From: JBFGWM01 sp041588495
GTDB taxonomy: Bacteria; Pseudomonadota; Gammaproteobacteria; Pseudomonadales; JBFGWM01
NCBI GenBank assembly: GCA_041588495.1
Contig: JBFGWM010000152.1
Location: 1-6,980 of the forward strand
DNA length: 6,980 bases
Direction of reading: 5' to 3'
Below the pieces are notes generated by a model. It was not told the DNA's origin. It saw only the letters and a list, made by a program, of their open reading frames with translations, and made no database searches. Both the position numbers and the translations under genes were made by a program. Shown in pieces: positions 1 to 6,286 of this stretch. Within the stretch, counting starts at the first letter, position 1, and each line of letters begins with the position of its first letter.

Positions 1-663
1 ACCTGTTTCCGCGAACTGCACCGCGTATTCCATGGTTTCCCGGGTACGGATCTCGCCGATGAGAATGACGTCGGGCGCCTGTCGCAGGGTATTCTTCAGG
101 GCGACCTCGAATCCCTCGGTATCGATGCCCACCTCGCGCTGGGTGATGATGCACCCCTCGTGGCGGTGAATGAACTCGATGGGATCCTCGATGGTGATGA
201 TGTGTCCCTGGCTGTTGCGGTTGCGGTGACCGATCATCGCCGCGAGAGAGGTCGATTTACCGGTACCCGTGGCGCCCACGAAAATGATCAGCCCGCGCTT
301 GGTGAGGGACAGCTTGTTGAGCACCTCGGGCAGCATCAACTGCTCCACCGTCGGAATCTTGGTCTCGATCCGGCGCAGCACCATGCCCACGAGGTTGCGC
401 TGGAAGAACGCACTGACCCGGAACCGGCCGGTCCCGCGGACGCTCAGGGCATAGTTGCACTCATGGGTCTCGCTGAATTCCTTGCGCTGGGCGTCACTCA
501 TCGAGCCGAACACGATCTCCCGGGTCTGCTCCGGGCTCAGCGGTTCCTTGGTGAGCGGCCGGATCTTCCCGTGGAGCTTGAGGCCCGGGGGCACGCCGGC
601 GGTGATGAACAGGTCGGAGCCGCCTTTTTCCACGAGGACCTTGAGCATTTCGGTGAGTTCCAT
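1..663 (-). CDS. pilU: Type IV pilus retraction ATPase PilU, 3' end missing
   Basis: This is the accessory hexameric ATPase that assists PilT in depolymerising type IV pili at the inner-membrane base of the machine. The first 221 codons are present; the gene leaves the window at its left edge, so roughly the last 40% of a family protein of about 380 residues is missing. Visible parts are the N-terminal PAS-like domain (about residues 1-110), Walker A GATGTGKS (130-137), the Asp box ITIEDPIEFIH (156-166) and Walker B with APDVILIGEIR (196-206, Glu204). The cut falls at ETG, just where the His box begins. The phrases RNRNSQGHIITIEDP and LKNTLRQAPDVILIGEIR are typical of PilU rather than PilT. 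The start is set by a strong Shine-Dalgarno 5 bases upstream. It follows pilT after 43 bp and is probably cotranscribed with it. Walker A has Thr where Ser is usual, and GEIRT replaces the common GEIRD. Confidence 0.95.
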   Translation of the reverse strand, partial: MELTEMLKVLVEKGGSDLFITAGVPPGLKLHGKIRPLTKEPLSPEQTREIVFGSMSDAQRKEFSETHECNYALSVRGTGRFRVSAFFQRNLVGMVLRRIETKIPTVEQLMLPEVLNKLSLTKRGLIIFVGATGTGKSTSLAAMIGHRNRNSQGHIITIEDPIEFIHRHEGCIITQREVGIDTEGFEVALKNTLRQAPDVILIGEIRTRETMEYAVQFAETG

Positions 664-668
664 CTGGA

Positions 669-675
669 ACCTCCC
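669..675 (-). promoter_or_regulatory. Ribosome binding site of pilU
   Basis: On the minus strand this reads GGGAGGT, a near-perfect Shine-Dalgarno, 5 bases before the ATG at 663. It fixes the pilU start and suggests efficient independent initiation after pilT. Confidence 0.85.
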
Positions 676-706
676 TTGGTAATCTGGTTTTTACGCGGCC
701 GCTGAC

Positions 707-1741
707 TCAGAAATTGTCCGGCATCTTCGCCTTGGCCTTGGCTGCCTCGCGGGAAATGATCTTCTGGGCCAGCAGGTTCTGCAGGCACTGGTCCATGGTC
801 TGCATGCCGAAGTTGGCCCCGGTCTGGATCGCGGAGTACATCTGCGCCACCTTGTCCTCGCGGATCAGGTTGCGGATGGCCGGCGTGCCGATCATGATCT
901 CGTGAGCCGCAATCCGGCCGCCGCCCACGCGTTTCAGCAGGCACTGGGAAATCACCGCCTGCAGGGATTCCGAGAGCATGGAACGCACCATCGCCTTTTC
1001 CTCGGCGGGGAACACGTCGACCACCCGGTCGATGGTCTTGGCGGCCGAAGTCGTGTGCAGGGTACCGAACACCACGTGACCGGTTTCGGCCGCGGTCAGG
1101 GCCAGGCGGATCGTTTCCAGGTCGCGCATCTCGCCCACCAGGATGATATCCGGGTCTTCCCGCAGCGCCGAGCGCAGCGCCTCGGCAAACCCCAGCGTGT
1201 CGCGGTGGACCTCGCGCTGGTTGACCAGGCACTTCTTGCTCTCGTGCACGAACTCGATCGGATCCTCGATGGTGAGGATGTGTTCGTAACGGTTGTCGTT
1301 GATGAAATCGAGGACTGCCGCGAGGGTCGTACTCTTCCCGGAACCCGTCGGCCCGGTCACCAGGATAATCCCGCGCGGAATCTGGGCGATGTCCTTGAAC
1401 ACCTTGCCCATCTTGAGATCTTCCATGCTCAGGACCTTGGAAGGAATGGTCCGGAACACGGCGCCAGCGCCACGGTTCTGGTTGAACGCGTTGACCCGGA
1501 AACGGGCCACCCCGGGCACTTCGAACGAGAAGTCAGTCTCAAGGAACTCTTCGTAGTCCTTGCGCTGCTTGTCATTCATAATGTCGTAGATCAGGGTATG
1601 TACCTGCTTGTGGTCCATCACCGGGACGTTGATGCGGCGCACGTCGCCGTCAACCCGGATCATGGGCGGCAGGCCGGCCGAGAGGTGCAGGTCCGAGGCA
1701 CCCTGTTTGGCGGAAAACGCAAGCAGTTCGGTAATATCCAT
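707..1741 (-). CDS. pilT: Type IV pilus retraction ATPase PilT
   Basis: PilT is the cytoplasmic hexameric motor that powers pilus retraction, and hence twitching motility, surface sensing and DNA uptake. The protein has 344 residues, the length of P. aeruginosa PilT. It carries an N-terminal PAS-like domain (about 1-100) and a RecA-like ATPase core: Walker A GPTGSGKST (130-138, Lys136), Asp box ILTIEDPIEFVH (155-166, Glu163), Walker B DPDIILVGEMRD (196-207, Glu204), and His box ETGHVVFGTLHT (219-230, His222 and His229). The C-terminal AIRNLIRE motif (288-295), known to be needed for retraction, is intact. Upstream in-frame codons extend the reading frame, but MDITELLAFS is the conserved family N-terminus and has a GGAG site ahead of it. 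The gene heads a pilT-pilU transcription unit divergent from yggS. All key catalytic residues are present, so it should be functional. Confidence 0.98.
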   Translation of the reverse strand: MDITELLAFSAKQGASDLHLSAGLPPMIRVDGDVRRINVPVMDHKQVHTLIYDIMNDKQRKDYEEFLETDFSFEVPGVARFRVNAFNQNRGAGAVFRTIPSKVLSMEDLKMGKVFKDIAQIPRGIILVTGPTGSGKSTTLAAVLDFINDNRYEHILTIEDPIEFVHESKKCLVNQREVHRDTLGFAEALRSALREDPDIILVGEMRDLETIRLALTAAETGHVVFGTLHTTSAAKTIDRVVDVFPAEEKAMVRSMLSESLQAVISQCLLKRVGGGRIAAHEIMIGTPAIRNLIREDKVAQMYSAIQTGANFGMQTMDQCLQNLLAQKIISREAAKAKAKMPDNF

Positions 1742-1841
1742 CAACCACTCCAATGAACGTGACGGGCAGTTGGCCAGCGGGGCGAAGTGTCCGCGTCGAA
1801 TCCGGGCCGAACGGCCGGAAACGGCTCCCGGTACAAACGTA
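1742..1841. promoter_or_regulatory. Divergent pilT / yggS intergenic region
   Basis: This 100-bp gap separates two genes transcribed away from each other, so promoters for both should lie in it or just inside the flanking starts. I see no convincing sigma-70 pair. The clearest AT-rich patch in this GC-rich context lies at about 1832-1862, overlapping the first codons of yggS. On the minus strand it contains TATCAT (1842-1847), a 5-of-6 match to a -10 box and possibly that of pilT, but without a good -35. A short imperfect dyad (ccgg-gccg / cggc-cgg, 1802-1818) has only a 2-base centre, so it is more likely a protein site or chance than an RNA hairpin. The regulatory role is inferred from the gene layout. 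Confidence 0.4.
1748..1751 (-). promoter_or_regulatory. Ribosome binding site of pilT
   Basis: GGAG on the minus strand, 6 bases before the ATG at 1741. It supports this start over the upstream in-frame codons, which run into the divergent intergenic region. Confidence 0.7.
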
Positions 1842-2546
1842 ATGATAGCCAACAATATAGTAACCGTCCGCGACCGAATCCGTCGAGCCGCCGCCGCCGC
1901 GGGGACCGACGCGGACGCCATCACCCTGGTCGCGGTGAGCAAGACCTTCCCCGCGGAGGCGGTCCGCGAGGCGCATGCCGCGGGAATCCGGGATTTCGGT
2001 GAAAACTACCTGCAGGAGGCCCTGGAAAAAATCGCCGGGGTGCGTGCCGAGGGTATCCAGTGGCATTTCGTCGGCCAGGTACAGTCCAACAAGACCGCGC
2101 GCATCGCCCGCCATTTCGACTGGGTGCACAGCGTGGACCGGACCCGCACCGCGCGTCGCCTGAGTGAACAGCGGCCGGGCCACATGCCGCCCCTGAATGT
2201 CTGCCTGCAGGTCCGGCTGGGCGGCGGTGCGGAACGCGGCGGGGTGGCGCCGCGCGGCCTGCAGCAACTCGCCGAGGACTGCCGCCCACTTCGCAATCTG
2301 CGGTTGCGCGGCCTGATGGGCGTCGCCACCGGGCCGGACCCGGACATCACCCGCCGCGACTTCCAGCACCTGCGCAAGCTGTACGATGACCTGCGCGTCC
2401 GCTTCCCGGACATGGACACGCTGTCCATGGGCATGTCCGGCGACCTCGAGGCCGCCATCGCCTGCGGGGCCAACCTGGTCCGGGTCGGTAGTGCAATTTT
2501 TGGCGAACGCCACTATAGTCCCCCGCCAGACGGGAGCGGAACCTGA
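1842..2546 (+). CDS. yggS: PLP homeostasis protein YggS (PROSC family)
   Basis: This cytoplasmic single-domain TIM-barrel protein binds pyridoxal 5'-phosphate and maintains the free vitamin B6 and amino/keto acid balance; the family has no established enzymatic reaction. It has 234 residues, the same length as E. coli YggS. The PLP-binding lysine lies in LVAVSKTFP (Lys34). Other family motifs are FGENYLQEA (52-60), WHFVGQVQSNK (74-84), HSVDR (96-100), LRGLMGVA (155-162), the phosphate-binding LSMGMSGD (194-201), and VRVGSAIFGER (213-223). The ATG at 1842 gives an N-terminus like that of E. coli, although its Shine-Dalgarno is weak; the frame stays open further upstream but that part is not conserved. 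The loop that reads NISDENSKSG in E. coli is RLGGGAERGG here (125-134), losing its conserved lysine. The stop codon directly abuts proC. Confidence 0.95.
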   Translation: MIANNIVTVRDRIRRAAAAAGTDADAITLVAVSKTFPAEAVREAHAAGIRDFGENYLQEALEKIAGVRAEGIQWHFVGQVQSNKTARIARHFDWVHSVDRTRTARRLSEQRPGHMPPLNVCLQVRLGGGAERGGVAPRGLQQLAEDCRPLRNLRLRGLMGVATGPDPDITRRDFQHLRKLYDDLRVRFPDMDTLSMGMSGDLEAAIACGANLVRVGSAIFGERHYSPPPDGSGT

Positions 2547-3374
2547 ATGGACAGCAACACGCCCATCGGCTTCATCGGCGGTGGCAACATGGCGCGCAGC
2601 CTGGTCGGCGGTCTGGCCGAACGCGGCCACTCCGGCGCCGCGCTGCATGTTTACGATATCGACCCGGAACACAGTCGCGCCCTGTCCGCCGACTTCGGGG
2701 CGACGGTCAGCGCGTCCGCCGAGGCAGTGGTGACCGACTGCGACGTGATCATTCTCGCGGTTAAACCACAACACATGCAGTCCGCCCTGGCTCCGCTGGG
2801 CGACGCGCTGTCGACACCGGCCCCGCTGCTGGTTTCGATTGCGGCCGGTATCCGTACCCCGACCCTGCAGCGCTGGCTGGGCCGCCCATGTCCGCTGGTG
2901 CGCTGCATGCCCAACACCCCGGCGCTGGTGCACTGCGGCGCAACGGTGATGTATGCGACGGACGCCTGCAGCAATGCCCACCGCGAGCTCGCCGAGGCCA
3001 TCCTCGGCGCGGTCGGCATCAGCGCCTGGGTCGACGAGGAATCCGCCCTCGATGCGGTGACCGCCGTTTCCGGTAGCGGACCCGCCTATTTCTTCCTGTT
3101 CCAGGAACTGCTGCTCGCCGCGGCCCGCGACAACGGGCTGGATGATGAGCTGGCTGCGGCGCTGGTGCGCCAGACCGCGCTCGGGGCCGCGCGCATGGTG
3201 GCCGAGGCCGGCGAGGATCCCGCAACCCTGCGCGCCCGGGTCACCTCCCCCGGCGGCACCACCGAGCAGGCGCTGCGCGTGTTCACCGAGGGTCGGCTCG
3301 GCGATTTGGTCAACAGGGCCGTCGAGGCGGCCCGCAAGCGGTCCGAGGAACTCGCCGATGAACTCGATGCCTGA
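2547..3374 (+). CDS. proC: Pyrroline-5-carboxylate reductase
   Basis: ProC reduces 1-pyrroline-5-carboxylate to L-proline with NAD(P)H, the last step of proline synthesis, in the cytoplasm. The 275-residue length is normal. The N-terminal Rossmann fold has the dinucleotide-binding GFIGGGNMA (8-16) and VKPQ (72-75), followed by MPNTPA (121-126). The C-terminal helical dimerisation and substrate-binding domain has AVSGSGPAYFF (173-183) and the family signature VTSPGGTTEQAL (232-243). The ATG starts on the base after the yggS stop, with a GGGAG about 10 bases upstream inside the end of yggS, so the two are likely translationally coupled. yggS next to proC is a very common bacterial pairing. No defects are seen. 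Confidence 0.98.
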   Translation: MDSNTPIGFIGGGNMARSLVGGLAERGHSGAALHVYDIDPEHSRALSADFGATVSASAEAVVTDCDVIILAVKPQHMQSALAPLGDALSTPAPLLVSIAAGIRTPTLQRWLGRPCPLVRCMPNTPALVHCGATVMYATDACSNAHRELAEAILGAVGISAWVDEESALDAVTAVSGSGPAYFFLFQELLLAAARDNGLDDELAAALVRQTALGAARMVAEAGEDPATLRARVTSPGGTTEQALRVFTEGRLGDLVNRAVEAARKRSEELADELDA

Positions 3375-3389
3375 ACGGAGCCCCCACTG

Positions 3390-3980
3390 ATGAGCCCCCC
3401 GGTCGCAGCTGCTGTCTACATTGTGCAGACCATCTTCAGCCTGTACCTGATGGTCGTCATGCTGCGCTTCCTGCTGCAGCTCGTGCGCGCCGACTTCTAC
3501 AACCCGGTTTCGCAGTTCGTGGTCAAGGCGACCAATCCCTTCCTGAACCCCATGCGCAAGCTGATCCCCGGGCACCGTCGCTTCGATGTGCCATCGATCC
3601 TGCTGGCGCTGATCGTGCAGATGCTGCTGTTGCTGATCGTGGTCTACCTGCGCTTCGAAGTGGTCCTGGGGCTGCCGACCCTGGTGCTGTGGAGTCTGCT
3701 CGGTATCCTGGTGACCCTGTTCAACATCTACTTCTTCGCCATTATCGTGGACATCATCCTGAGCTGGGTGGCCCCGCAGTCCTTTCATCCGGCCGCGCTG
3801 CTCATCCGCCAGCTGACCGAGCCGGTGATGGAGCCCGCGCGCAAGCTGCTGCCGCCCGCCGGGGGAATCGACTTCTCCCCGTTGCTGGTCTTCCTGCTTC
3901 TGAACGTGATGAACATTCTCATTCTGAACCCGCTCGCCCAGACCCTCGGCGTTCCCAGGGGGTTGTTGCTGGGCCTCTGA
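3390..3980 (+). CDS. yggT: YggT family integral membrane protein
   Basis: This 196-residue inner-membrane protein contains two tandem YggT domains. Each has a hydrophobic helix, an amphipathic stretch and a second hydrophobic helix. The first repeat runs about 8-88, with LRFLLQLVRADFYNPV, TNPFLNPMRKLIP (48-60) and a long hydrophobic helix (68-87). The second runs about 100-180, with ILSWVAP, LTEPVMEPARKLLPP (142-156), GGIDFSPLLVF and a final helix. The paired motifs NPFLNPMRKLIP and EPVMEPARKLLPP show the internal duplication. The biochemical role is not well defined; family members have been linked to osmotic or ion stress and, in plastids and cyanobacteria, to membrane protein organisation and division. 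The ATG lies 15 bp after proC with CGGAG 9 bases upstream, so it is probably in the same transcript. A hairpin follows its stop. Confidence 0.93.
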   Translation: MSPPVAAAVYIVQTIFSLYLMVVMLRFLLQLVRADFYNPVSQFVVKATNPFLNPMRKLIPGHRRFDVPSILLALIVQMLLLLIVVYLRFEVVLGLPTLVLWSLLGILVTLFNIYFFAIIVDIILSWVAPQSFHPAALLIRQLTEPVMEPARKLLPPAGGIDFSPLLVFLLLNVMNILILNPLAQTLGVPRGLLLGL

Positions 3981-3992
3981 GTCGCCGCGCAG

Positions 3993-4030
3993 CGCCCCGC
4001 GGCCCGCTGTCTTGCGCCGCCCGCGGGGCG
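3993..4030 (+). terminator. GC-rich hairpin after yggT, likely terminator or attenuator
   Basis: A perfect 10-bp inverted repeat is present: cgccccgcgg (3993-4002) and ccgcggggcg (4021-4030), with an 18-base loop. It is followed at once by TCTTT (4031-4035). It begins 12 bases after the yggT stop. The strong stem plus short T-run fits an intrinsic terminator, though the U-tract is short and the loop large, so termination may be partial. If it works, metX needs its own promoter or depends on read-through. A role as an attenuator of the downstream met genes is possible but unproven. Confidence 0.6.
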
Positions 4031-4068
4031 TCTTTAGACTTCCAGCCTCACTTCCCCAAATACCTGAC

Positions 4069-5223
4069 ATGGCAAAAGAAATACCGGCAGACTCGGTGGG
4101 CCTCGTGGAGCCCGCCCGCGTGTCGTTCGAGGAACCCCTCGCGATGGCCTGCGGGCGCAACCTGGATGCCTACGAACTGGTGTACGAGACCTACGGGCGG
4201 CTGAATGCCGAGCGCAGCAATGCCGTACTGGTCTGCCACGCCCTGAGCGCCAGCCACCACGCGGCCGGTTTCCACGACCCGGAGGACCGTCAACCCGGTT
4301 GGTGGGATGCCTTCATCGGCCCCGGAAAAGTCATCGACACGGAGCGTTTCTTCGTGGTGTCGTCCAACAACCTGGGTGGTTGCCATGGCAGCACCGGGCC
4401 GGTTTCGTTGAACCCGGAGACCGGCAAGCCCTACGGGCCCGACTTTCCCCTGGTCACCGTGCGTGACTGGGTGGCGACCCAGGCGCGGCTTGCCGATCAC
4501 CTGGGAATCCGGCGCTTCGCCGCCGTGGTCGGCGGCAGTCTCGGCGGCATGCAGGCCATGCAGTGGGCCATCGACTATCCGGACCGCATCGCCCACGCGG
4601 TGATCATCGCCGCCGCGCCCAAGCTCTCGGCCCAGAACATCGCCTTCAACGAGGTCGCGCGGCAGTGCATCTTCAGTGACCCCGATTTTCACCAGGGACA
4701 CTACTACGAACACGGTGTGCAGCCGCGCAACGGGCTCATGCTGGCGCGCATGCTCGGTCACATCACCTATCTTTCGGATGCCTCGATGCGCGCCAAGTTC
4801 GGTCGCGAACTCGCCTCCGGATCGATCAATTTCGCCTTCGGGCGCGAGTTCCAGGTGGAGAGCTACCTGCACCACCAGGGCACGAGTTTCTCGGGGAAGT
4901 TCGACGCCAATACCTACCTGCTCATGACCAAGGCACTCGACTACTTCGACCCCGCCAACGAACACGGCGACGACCTGGCGCGGGCGCTGGCGGGCTGCCG
5001 CAGCCGGTTCATGGTCATCTCCTTCAGCACCGACTGGCGTTTTTCTCCGGAACGTTCCCGGGAGATCGTCGACGCCCTGATCGAGGTCGGCAAGGATGTC
5101 AGCTACGCGGAAATCGAGGCGCCCCAGGGCCACGATTCGTTCCTGCTGCGGACCGAGCGCTACGTGGACCTGCTCCGGCTGTACATGGACCGCGTTTTCC
5201 GGGAGTGCTGTGGTGAGAGCTGA
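4069..5223 (+). CDS. metX: Homoserine O-acyltransferase MetX, probably the succinyltransferase type
   Basis: MetX activates L-homoserine by acylating its hydroxyl group, the first committed step of methionine synthesis; a sulfhydrylase or cystathionine gamma-synthase then uses the product. The 384-residue protein is an alpha/beta hydrolase with nucleophile Ser157 in GGSLGGMQ (155-162), Asp322 in STDWRFSPERS and His355 in APQGHDSFL. Family blocks such as NNLGGCHGSTGP (100-111), PKLSAQNIAFNEVARQ (184-199) and DANTYLLMTKALDYFDP (279-295) are intact. Gammaproteobacterial MetX of this type, with metW beside it, is generally a succinyltransferase (metXS); acetyl-CoA use cannot be excluded by reading. 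The ATG at 4069 gives MAKEIPADSVGLV, which aligns with the start of pseudomonad MetX. A TTG 19 codons upstream lies inside the terminator-like hairpin and is unlikely. No Shine-Dalgarno is visible; the leader is pyrimidine-rich. The gene overlaps metW by 11 bp. Confidence 0.96.
   Translation: MAKEIPADSVGLVEPARVSFEEPLAMACGRNLDAYELVYETYGRLNAERSNAVLVCHALSASHHAAGFHDPEDRQPGWWDAFIGPGKVIDTERFFVVSSNNLGGCHGSTGPVSLNPETGKPYGPDFPLVTVRDWVATQARLADHLGIRRFAAVVGGSLGGMQAMQWAIDYPDRIAHAVIIAAAPKLSAQNIAFNEVARQCIFSDPDFHQGHYYEHGVQPRNGLMLARMLGHITYLSDASMRAKFGRELASGSINFAFGREFQVESYLHHQGTSFSGKFDANTYLLMTKALDYFDPANEHGDDLARALAGCRSRFMVISFSTDWRFSPERSREIVDALIEVGKDVSYAEIEAPQGHDSFLLRTERYVDLLRLYMDRVFRECCGES
5201..5205 (+). promoter_or_regulatory. 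Ribosome binding site of metW
   Basis: GGGAG inside the last codons of metX, 7 bases before the GTG at 5213. It decides in favour of a GTG start; the adjoining GTG at 5210 is in the same frame but less well spaced. Confidence 0.7.
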
Positions 5224-5803
5224 CCTCGAAATCATCCAGCAGTGGGTCGCCGATGAGGCGCGGGTACTGGACCTCGGCTGCGGAACAGGCGAGCTGCTTC
5301 AGTATCTAATGAAAAACAGGGGTATTTCCGGCTACGGGCTCGAGATCGACCACGACAACATCAGCGCCTGCGTCGCCGCGGGGGTCAATGTGATCGAACA
5401 GAACCTCAACCGTGGCCTGCACAATATCCGCACCGATGCCTTCGACGTGGTGATCATGACCCAGGCCCTGCAGACCATCCGCAACCCGCACCTGGTGCTG
5501 GACGAGATGTTGCGGGTGGGTCGGGAATGCATCATTACGTTTCCGAACTTCGGCTACTGGCGCTGCCGCCTCTACCTCGCCTGGCGCGGGCGCATGCCGG
5601 TGTCCAGCACCCTGCCCTATGCGTGGTACAACACGCCGAACATCCACCTGTGCACGTTCAGGGACTTCGAGGCCCTGTGCCATACTAAACAGCTGCGAAT
5701 CCTGAACCGAAACGTGGTGGACAACGCCCACCGGAGCCGCTGGCTGGCGCGCCTGTGGCCCAACCTGCTGGGTCAGATCGCGATCTACCGGGTGACCAAG
5801 TGA
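5213..5803 (+). CDS. metW: Methionine biosynthesis protein MetW (SAM methyltransferase fold)
   Basis: MetW is a small class I methyltransferase-like protein that is genetically required, with MetX, for methionine synthesis in pseudomonads; it is thought to act as partner or regulator of MetX rather than as a proven methyltransferase. The protein has 196 residues, normal for the family. The SAM-binding motif I is VLDLGCGTGELL (18-29), followed by the acidic YGLEID (41-46). Other conserved blocks are FDVVIMTQALQ (77-87), CIITFPNFGYWRCR (106-119), PYAWYNTPNIHLCTF (135-149) and LWPNLLGQIAIYRV (181-194). The GTG at 5213 gives (M)RADLEIIQQW, matching the MRADL start of relatives, and has a good ribosome site. 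The 11-bp overlap with metX suggests translational coupling and matched amounts of the two proteins. A DUF4426 gene follows after 10 bp. Confidence 0.95.
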   Translation: MRADLEIIQQWVADEARVLDLGCGTGELLQYLMKNRGISGYGLEIDHDNISACVAAGVNVIEQNLNRGLHNIRTDAFDVVIMTQALQTIRNPHLVLDEMLRVGRECIITFPNFGYWRCRLYLAWRGRMPVSSTLPYAWYNTPNIHLCTFRDFEALCHTKQLRILNRNVVDNAHRSRWLARLWPNLLGQIAIYRVTK

Positions 5804-5813
5804 GGACACTGCC

Positions 5814-6278
5814 ATGTCGTACCCTGCAATAGCCAAGAAGCTCGGATCCCTGCTGGCCATCGCGGCACTGCTCGTCCCGTTCTCGGCCCAGGCCGAACGG
5901 TTTCAGCGCTTCGGTCCCTACTCGGTACATTACATTGCTTTCAACTCCACCGAGCTCGACAAGGACGTGGCCCGGCGCTACGCCATCAACCGCAGTTCGC
6001 AGCGCGCGTTTCTGAATATCTCGGTGCTGAAGGATGCCAAGGTCGGGCTGCCCGTGGCAGTGCCCGCCAGGATCGTCGGCACCGCGACCAACATCATTGA
6101 ACAGCAGCGTACCCTGGAGTTTCGCGAGTTCCGCGAGGGGGACGCAGTTTATTACGTGGCCACCCTGCAGATCACCGACGATGAACTGTACCGGTTCCGC
6201 ATCCAGATCCAGCCCGAAGGCGAGGCCGCCCCGTTCGAACTCAAGTTCGAACAGAAGGTCTACGTGGAAAACGACTGA
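5814..6278 (+). CDS. Exported DUF4426 domain protein, function unknown
   Basis: This 154-residue protein starts with a clear Sec signal peptide: positively charged AKKLG (7-11), hydrophobic SLLAIAALLVPF (12-23), and a type I cleavage site SAQA|ER after residue 27. The mature part is about 127 residues with no cysteine, so it is not a lipoprotein. It appears rich in beta strands, with alternating hydrophobic stretches such as YSVHYIAFNS, RAFLNISVL, AVYYVATLQI and YRFRIQIQ. This and its position after metW fit the DUF4426 family of gammaproteobacteria, whose function is not known. A periplasmic location is inferred. GAGGA ends 7 bases before the ATG and overlaps the metW stop; the gene lies 8 bp from rdgB. 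Its place in the met / nucleotide-cleaning cluster may reflect shared transcription rather than shared function. Confidence 0.88.
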   Translation: MSYPAIAKKLGSLLAIAALLVPFSAQAERFQRFGPYSVHYIAFNSTELDKDVARRYAINRSSQRAFLNISVLKDAKVGLPVAVPARIVGTATNIIEQQRTLEFREFREGDAVYYVATLQITDDELYRFRIQIQPEGEAAPFELKFEQKVYVEND

Positions 6279-6286
6279 ACAGCAGG

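Noticed and set aside
172..1283. Near-identical 34-base direct repeats at 172-205 and 1250-1283
   Set aside because: They encode the same Asp-box stretch (ITIEDPIEF) in the paralogues pilU and pilT; the identity is explained by shared ancestry and protein constraint.
902..1756. 284-codon open frame on the plus strand opposite pilT
   Set aside because: Antisense shadow of pilT, with composition typical of mirror frames.
1742..1841. Sigma-54 promoter for pilT
   Set aside because: A TGGC on the minus strand is followed by a GC at the wrong spacing for the -24/-12 pattern.
4028..4043. MetJ-like operator (agacttcc at 4036-4043, 6 of 8 to agacgtct) before metX
   Set aside because: MetJ sites need at least two adjacent 8-bp boxes; the flanking 8-mers do not match, and MetJ is not typical of metX-metW organisms.
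4012..4068. Upstream TTG start for metX
   Set aside because: The extra 19 codons lie over the hairpin, have no ribosome site and are not conserved, while the ATG at 4069 matches the family N-terminus.
1650..4160. 836-codon open frame on the minus strand across yggS, proC and yggT
   Set aside because: It lies antisense to three clear genes; its product is low-complexity and rich in Gln, His, Gly and Arg, as expected from the mirror frame of GC-rich coding DNA. No domain is recognisable.
4048..5235. 395-codon open frame on the minus strand opposite metX
   Set aside because: Antisense shadow of a well-conserved GC-rich gene, with no recognisable motif.
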